Below, piece after piece: positions 59,088 to 64,000 of a stretch of 64,000 bases of DNA. Within the stretch, counting starts at the first letter, position 1, and every line of letters begins with the position of its first letter. Origin of the DNA: Massilia sp. Leaf139 (GTDB lineage Bacteria > Pseudomonadota > Gammaproteobacteria > Burkholderiales > Burkholderiaceae_D); NCBI RefSeq assembly GCF_001424165.1, contig NZ_LMOJ01000027.1, positions 101,868-165,867 on the forward strand, given 5' to 3'. The translations under genes were made by a program, and so were the position numbers. The notes under the pieces are model-generated. The model ran no database searches and was not told where the DNA came from. It saw nothing but the letters and a program-made list of their open reading frames with translations.

Positions 59088-59126
59088 TGTCACCTAGGCC
59101 ACAAAGCCTTTGTCAGCCAGGCCACA
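59088..59126 (+). repeat. 16-bp direct repeat upstream of mrcA
   Basis: TGTCACCTAGGCCACA (59088-59103) and TGTCAGCCAGGCCACA (59111-59126) differ at two positions and are offset by 23 bp, about two helical turns. They end about 43 bp before the putative mrcA -10 element. Confidence 0.8.
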
Positions 59127-59168
59127 CCTCCTAAGGCTGAGTCCGCGCCACCGCCGAATCGAGTGACT

Positions 59169-59174
59169 TATAAT
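59169..59174 (+). promoter_or_regulatory. Putative -10 element of mrcA
   Basis: A perfect TATAAT lies 29 bp before the preferred ATG 59203 and overlaps the earlier ATG 59173, which argues against that earlier start. There is no good -35 hexamer, so an activator may be needed; the direct repeat upstream is a candidate site. Confidence 0.45.
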
Positions 59175-59202
59175 GAGGCGGATCAATATTGTGAAACTCA
59201 GC

Positions 59203-61539
<2,337 letters not shown>

Positions 61540-61545
61540 ATGGGT

Positions 61546-61590
61546 TGAAAGAATATTTCGGCGGGTGCTCATCCGTGAAATATTCTTTCA
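61546..61590. repeat. 14-bp perfect AT-rich inverted repeat after mrcA
   Basis: TGAAAGAATATTTC (61546-61559) and GAAATATTCTTTCA (61577-61590) are exact reverse complements around a 17-nt GC-richer loop. It starts 6 bp past the mrcA stop, upstream of the true terminator. The AT-rich arms are unusual for this genome. Confidence 0.9.
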
Positions 61591-61599
61591 TCGATATGC

Positions 61600-61633
61600 A
61601 AACGGCGCGGGTAATACCGCGCCGTTTGTTTTT
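61600..61633 (+). terminator. Intrinsic terminator of mrcA
   Basis: AAACGGCGCGG (61600-61610), loop GTAATA, CCGCGCCGTTT (61617-61627), then GTTTTT. The 11-bp stem is perfect. Confidence 0.9.
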
Positions 61634-61642
61634 CGAAGGCCG

Positions 61643-61705
61643 TAACGCGTGGGCATGCGCGCCCTACGAACGGCGGAACAAGCTAGGGCGCGCATGCCCG
61701 CGTTA
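61643..61705. repeat. Dispersed inverted intergenic element, copy R6 (diverged)
   Basis: The left unit (61643-61668) runs TAACGCGTGGGCATGC to GCCCTACG; the right unit (61684-61705) runs TAGGGCGCGCATGCCCGCGTTA. The spacer is 15 bp. The CCACCCTACG end has become GCGCCCTACG with a compensating change opposite, keeping the pairing. It lies between convergent mrcA and cyaY. Confidence 0.82.
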
Positions 61706-61713
61706 GGTACGCA

Positions 61714-62043
61714 TCACCCCAACTTAACCGGCGCCCCACCCTGCTGCGTCGCGACATCCGATAACGCGGTAAAAAACTCGCTGTCGTCGCGCGTATTCCG
61801 CCACTCGTCGCCCACGCGCTTGTAATGGTACCCACCCGAACGCGCCGCCATCCACATCTCCTGCAGCGGCGCCTGGCTGTTGATGATGATCTTCGAGCCG
61901 TTGGCGATGAACTCGACTTCAAGCACGTTGCCGCTGCGCTTGCACTCGACGTCGACCACATCCTGGTCGTTGAGGTTGTCGAAACAGGTTTCGATGCGCT
62001 TCAGCGTCGAATCGGCCAGGTCCAAAAATTCGGATTCGGTCAT
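61714..62043 (-). CDS. cyaY: Frataxin homologue CyaY
   Basis: CyaY binds iron and regulates iron-sulfur cluster assembly through IscS. The 109-residue protein has the acidic first helix typical of frataxins (MTESEFLDLADSTLKRIETC), the beta-sheet core VDVECKRSGNVLEVEFIANG, and the conserved SQAPLQEMWMAARSGGYHYK near residue 62-81. ATG 62043 is the conserved start. It is divergent to lptM/lysA with 39 bp between starts, the same neighbourhood as cyaY-yifL in E. coli. Confidence 0.95.
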   Translation of the reverse strand: MTESEFLDLADSTLKRIETCFDNLNDQDVVDVECKRSGNVLEVEFIANGSKIIINSQAPLQEMWMAARSGGYHYKRVGDEWRNTRDDSEFFTALSDVATQQGGAPVKLG

Positions 62044-62082
62044 GCTACACTCCAAGGTCTTGATCAAACCGTGATTCTAATC

Positions 62083-62313
62083 GTGAAGTCACCTTATGTG
62101 CTCCCTGCTGCGCTGGCCTTGGTGCTTGCCGGCTGCGGCCAGACCGGCCCGCTCTACATGCCGAAGCCGCCGGCCAGGCCCGTTCCTGCGGCTGCCGCCG
62201 CACCCGTGACGCCGGCCAAACCCGTCACGCCAATCGTCGGCCCCGCTTCGGACGCCGCCCCGGTGCCAGCGCAGCCGCCGACCCCGACACCCGCCAACGT
62301 CCCCGTCCAATAA
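62083..62313 (+). CDS. lptM: LptM-like small lipoprotein (YifL family)
   Basis: LptM is a small outer-membrane lipoprotein that helps LptD, the LPS translocon, form correct disulfides in E. coli. The 76-residue precursor starts at GTG 62083 (KSPYVLPAALALVLAGC follows) and has lipobox LAGC with the family hallmark GCGQTGPLYMPK right after it. The rest is a Pro/Ala/Val-rich tail, longer than in E. coli. Another GTG at 62071 is possible; no ATG is available. It ends 7 bp before lysA, matching the yifL-dapF type position. With lptA, lptB and lptC it adds to the LPS transport genes in this window. Confidence 0.85.
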   Translation: MKSPYVLPAALALVLAGCGQTGPLYMPKPPARPVPAAAAAPVTPAKPVTPIVGPASDAAPVPAQPPTPTPANVPVQ

Positions 62314-62320
62314 GCCATAC

Positions 62321-63598
62321 ATGTCCCACTTTTCGTACCAAGACGGCGTACTGCACGCCGAGAGCACCGCTTTGCCGAAAATCGCCGAAGCTTTCGGCAC
62401 CCCCGCCTATGTGTATTCGAAAGCGGCGCTGCTGGAAAACTTCGCCGCCTATGCCGACGCCTGCCGCGGCCGCGACGCCCTGGTCTGCTATGCGATGAAG
62501 GCCAATTCGAACCTGGCCATCCTCGACCTGCTGGCGCGTGAAGGCGCCGGCTTCGACATCGTCTCGGGCGGCGAACTGCTGCGCGTTATCGCCGCCGGCG
62601 GCGATCCAAATAAAGTGATCTTCTCGGGCGTGGGCAAGACCGAAGCCGAGATGCGCCTGGCGCTGGACAAGGGCATCCTCTGCTTCAACGTCGAGTCGAT
62701 CCCCGAACTGCACCGCCTGAACGAGGTCGCCGGCAGCATGGGCAAGCGCGCGCCTGTTTCGCTGCGCGTGAACCCGAACGTCGACGCCAAGACCCACCCG
62801 TACATCGCGACCGGCCTGAAGGCGAACAAGTTCGGCGTCGCCTTCGACGATGCCCTGGACACCTACCGCACCGCCGCCGCCCTGCCCCACCTGGACGTGG
62901 TCGGCATCGACTGCCACATCGGCTCGCAGCTGCTGGACGACGCGCCGCTGCTGGAAGCGCTCGATAAGCTGATCGAACTGATCGACACGCTGGACACCGA
63001 GGGCATCCACCTGCACCACCTCGACATCGGCGGCGGTCTCGGCGTCGACTACGGCGTGGCCGGCGACAAGGCGCCGGTACCGGTCGGCGACTACCTGGGA
63101 CGCCTGTTCGCGCGCATCGACGCCTGGGGCGCCGGCCGCGATGGCGGCCGTCCGATCAAGGTGATCTTCGAACCGGGCCGCTCGATCGTCGCCAACACCG
63201 GCGTGCTGGTCACGAAGGTCGAATTCCTGAAACCGGGCGTGGAAAAGAACTTCTGCATCATCGACGCCGCCATGAACGACATGATGCGCCCGACCCTGTA
63301 CGGCGCCTGGATGGACATGCAGCCGGTGGTGCCGCGCGAGGGCGAGAAAGCCGTCTACGACATCGTCGGCCCGGTCTGCGAATCGGGCGACTGGCTGGCG
63401 CGCGAGCGCGCACTGGCCGTCGAACCGGGCGACCTGCTGGCCATGCTCAGCGCCGGCGCCTACGGCATGACGATGGCCTCGAATTACAACACGCGCGGGC
63501 GCGCGGTCGAAGTGATGGTCGATGGCGAGCAAGTGCACGTGATTCGGCAGCGGGAGAATCCGGCGGAGCTGTTTGCGTTGGAGTCGATGATCAAGTAG
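62321..63598 (+). CDS. lysA: Diaminopimelate decarboxylase
   Basis: LysA converts meso-diaminopimelate to lysine with PLP. The 425-residue fold-type III enzyme has the PLP lysine in VCYAMKANSN near residue 58, the glycine phosphate site HHLDIGGGLGVDYG near 230-243, EPGRSIVANTG near 286, and the conserved CESGDWLARER (the substrate-binding C-E-S-G motif) near 353-363. It follows lptM by 7 bp and is closed by an intrinsic terminator. Meso-DAP is also the cross-linking residue in the peptidoglycan that PBP1A builds. Confidence 0.98.
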   Translation: MSHFSYQDGVLHAESTALPKIAEAFGTPAYVYSKAALLENFAAYADACRGRDALVCYAMKANSNLAILDLLAREGAGFDIVSGGELLRVIAAGGDPNKVIFSGVGKTEAEMRLALDKGILCFNVESIPELHRLNEVAGSMGKRAPVSLRVNPNVDAKTHPYIATGLKANKFGVAFDDALDTYRTAAALPHLDVVGIDCHIGSQLLDDAPLLEALDKLIELIDTLDTEGIHLHHLDIGGGLGVDYGVAGDKAPVPVGDYLGRLFARIDAWGAGRDGGRPIKVIFEPGRSIVANTGVLVTKVEFLKPGVEKNFCIIDAAMNDMMRPTLYGAWMDMQPVVPREGEKAVYDIVGPVCESGDWLARERALAVEPGDLLAMLSAGAYGMTMASNYNTRGRAVEVMVDGEQVHVIRQRENPAELFALESMIK

Positions 63599-63620
63599 GC
63601 GTCGCCCTGTCGCGTTTCCC

Positions 63621-63653
63621 AAAACCGCGCTCTCTCATGACGGCGCGGTTTTT
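63621..63653 (+). terminator. Intrinsic terminator of lysA
   Basis: AAAACCGCGC (63621-63630), a 12-nt loop, GCGCGGTTTT (63643-63652), then further T. It lies about 20 bp past the lysA stop. Confidence 0.88.
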
Positions 63654-63830
63654 GTTTTTAATGAGCAGTTTTATCTGGCGCTAGATGCATCGAAGCGTCA
63701 CTTGCATTTATGATGAGCTGACACTTACACTGTTTGCGATTGACGTCCGCTTTCGGCCAGAAGCAGACGTCTATGTGGTCAGCGTTGTCGAGGGCGGCGA
63801 TTACTCATGAGTTTCTTTATCGGAGCACCT
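63654..63830. other. Lower-GC stretch after lysA
   Basis: Between the lysA terminator and the small ORF I see no gene. Base composition drops visibly compared with the rest of the window. It contains the inverted repeat at 63742-63771 and presumably a promoter for what follows, but no clear -35/-10 pair stood out. Confidence 0.4.
63742..63771. repeat. 11-bp imperfect inverted repeat
   Basis: GACGTCCGCTT (63742-63752), 8-nt loop TCGGCCAG, AAGCAGACGTC (63761-63771), one mismatch. Short palindromes with a CCGCTT...AAGCGG core are common intergenic elements in many bacteria, so this may be one of them rather than a local operator. Confidence 0.75.
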
Positions 63831-63905
63831 ATGTTTAGGCAGGGATTGCCAGGAACGGTCACTGTGAGTCACGCCCTGGCCTCTTGCGCCGCCTCCTGCT
63901 TCTAA
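63831..63905 (+). CDS. Possible 24-residue Cys-ending peptide
   Basis: ATG 63831 is preceded by GGAG (63822-63825) at 5 nt and opens MFRQGLPGTVTVSHALASCA, followed by ASCF and TAA. An in-frame ATG at 63807 would give 32 residues. The C-terminal SCAASCF with two cysteines is unusual. A GCCAGG/CCTGGC hairpin (63848-63880) overlaps it, so it could be a leader peptide instead of a product gene. The next ORF starts 16 bp later, as expected for a precursor or leader coupled to a downstream gene. I do not recognise a family; it may be spurious. Confidence 0.35.
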   Translation: MFRQGLPGTVTVSHALASCAASCF

Positions 63906-63921
63906 AGCAGAGAATGACCCT

Positions 63922-64000
63922 ATGATGCTCAGAGAAAAAATTCAGGAAGCCGTCGGGGACACGTATCGATTTGGACTGTTTTACAGGTTTCCGGGAAGTC
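63922..64000 (+). CDS. Unidentified ORF, 5' end only
   Basis: ATG 63922 opens MMLREKIQEAVGDTYRFGLF and continues without a stop to the window end (26 codons). The upstream bases give only a weak ribosome site. It is too short to name. The lower GC than neighbouring genes and the small ORF just before it are the only clues. Confidence 0.4.
   Translation, partial: MMLREKIQEAVGDTYRFGLFYRFPGS

Noticed and set aside
61546..61590. Insertion-sequence terminal repeats after mrcA
   Set aside because: The arms enclose only 17 bp, with no transposase or target duplication, so an IS is not supported.

Overview
The window looks like a chromosomal segment of a Betaproteobacterium of the order Burkholderiales, most likely family Oxalobacteraceae (Massilia-like). 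This is inferred from high GC, long open antisense frames, the gene content and order (kdsD-kdsC-lptC-lptA-lptB-rpoN-hpf; lolB-ispE-tRNA-Gln-prs-rplY-pth; pilMNOPQ-aroK-aroB-dgt), PEP-CTERM proteins, and a DUF3683-type FAD/Fe-S oxidoreductase. No database search was run; product names rest on recognised motifs and gene order.

Layout. 1-6.0 kb (minus): a three-gene unit (FAD/Fe-S oxidoreductase, HIT protein, DUF971 protein cut by the window edge), a GFA-type zinc protein and a YqaA-like membrane protein. 6.2-11.8 kb (plus): ilvA, queF, then ptsN-hprK-rapZ. 12.0-18.7 kb (minus): an HIBYL-CoA-hydrolase-like protein and the kdsD-kdsC-lptC-lptA-lptB-rpoN-hpf cluster, which supplies Kdo for LPS, most of the LPS transport bridge, sigma-54 and the hibernation factor. 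18.8-23.0 kb: a Kef-type antiporter, a diguanylate cyclase and a MOSC protein. 23.2-29.4 kb: a two-partner secretion pair, a 1500-residue TpsA exoprotein with YDG/MBG repeats and its TpsB transporter. 29.5-39.1 kb is the accessory part: a PhoX-like Tat lipoprotein, a MerR regulator overlapping a cytosolic VIT/vWA protein, two PEP-CTERM genes around ychF, and a patatin. 38.5-48.6 kb: pth, rplY, prs, tRNA-Gln, ispE, lolB, a TPR lipoprotein, mutM, a dynamin-like GTPase and mutY. 48.8-58.9 kb (minus): the type IV pilus operon pilMNOPQ, an Ig-like lipoprotein, an in-frame aroK-aroB reading frame and dgt. 59.2-63.6 kb: mrcA, cyaY, lptM and lysA. The last 400 bp hold a terminator, a palindrome, a possible 24-residue Cys-ending peptide gene and the start of an unidentified ORF.

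How the parts fit. Envelope biogenesis dominates: Kdo synthesis (kdsD, kdsC), LPS transport (lptA, lptB, lptC, lptM), lipoprotein insertion (lolB), peptidoglycan (mrcA, lysA) and pili. PtsN, HprK, RapZ, RpoN and Hpf belong to the nitrogen-PTS/sigma-54 neighbourhood, but here ptsN-hprK-rapZ points against rpoN-hpf.

Main unusual signals: (1) a paired inverted intergenic element ending in CCACCCTACG at six loci, five of them between convergent genes; (2) sigma-54-type -24/-12 sites upstream of both PEP-CTERM genes; (3) a MerR-VIT/vWA pair with a 9-bp inverted repeat around a promoter that would give a leaderless message; (4) a duplicated 75-bp segment at the end of hprK; (5) the aroK-aroB read-through frame; (6) the small Cys-rich peptide ORF at the right edge.
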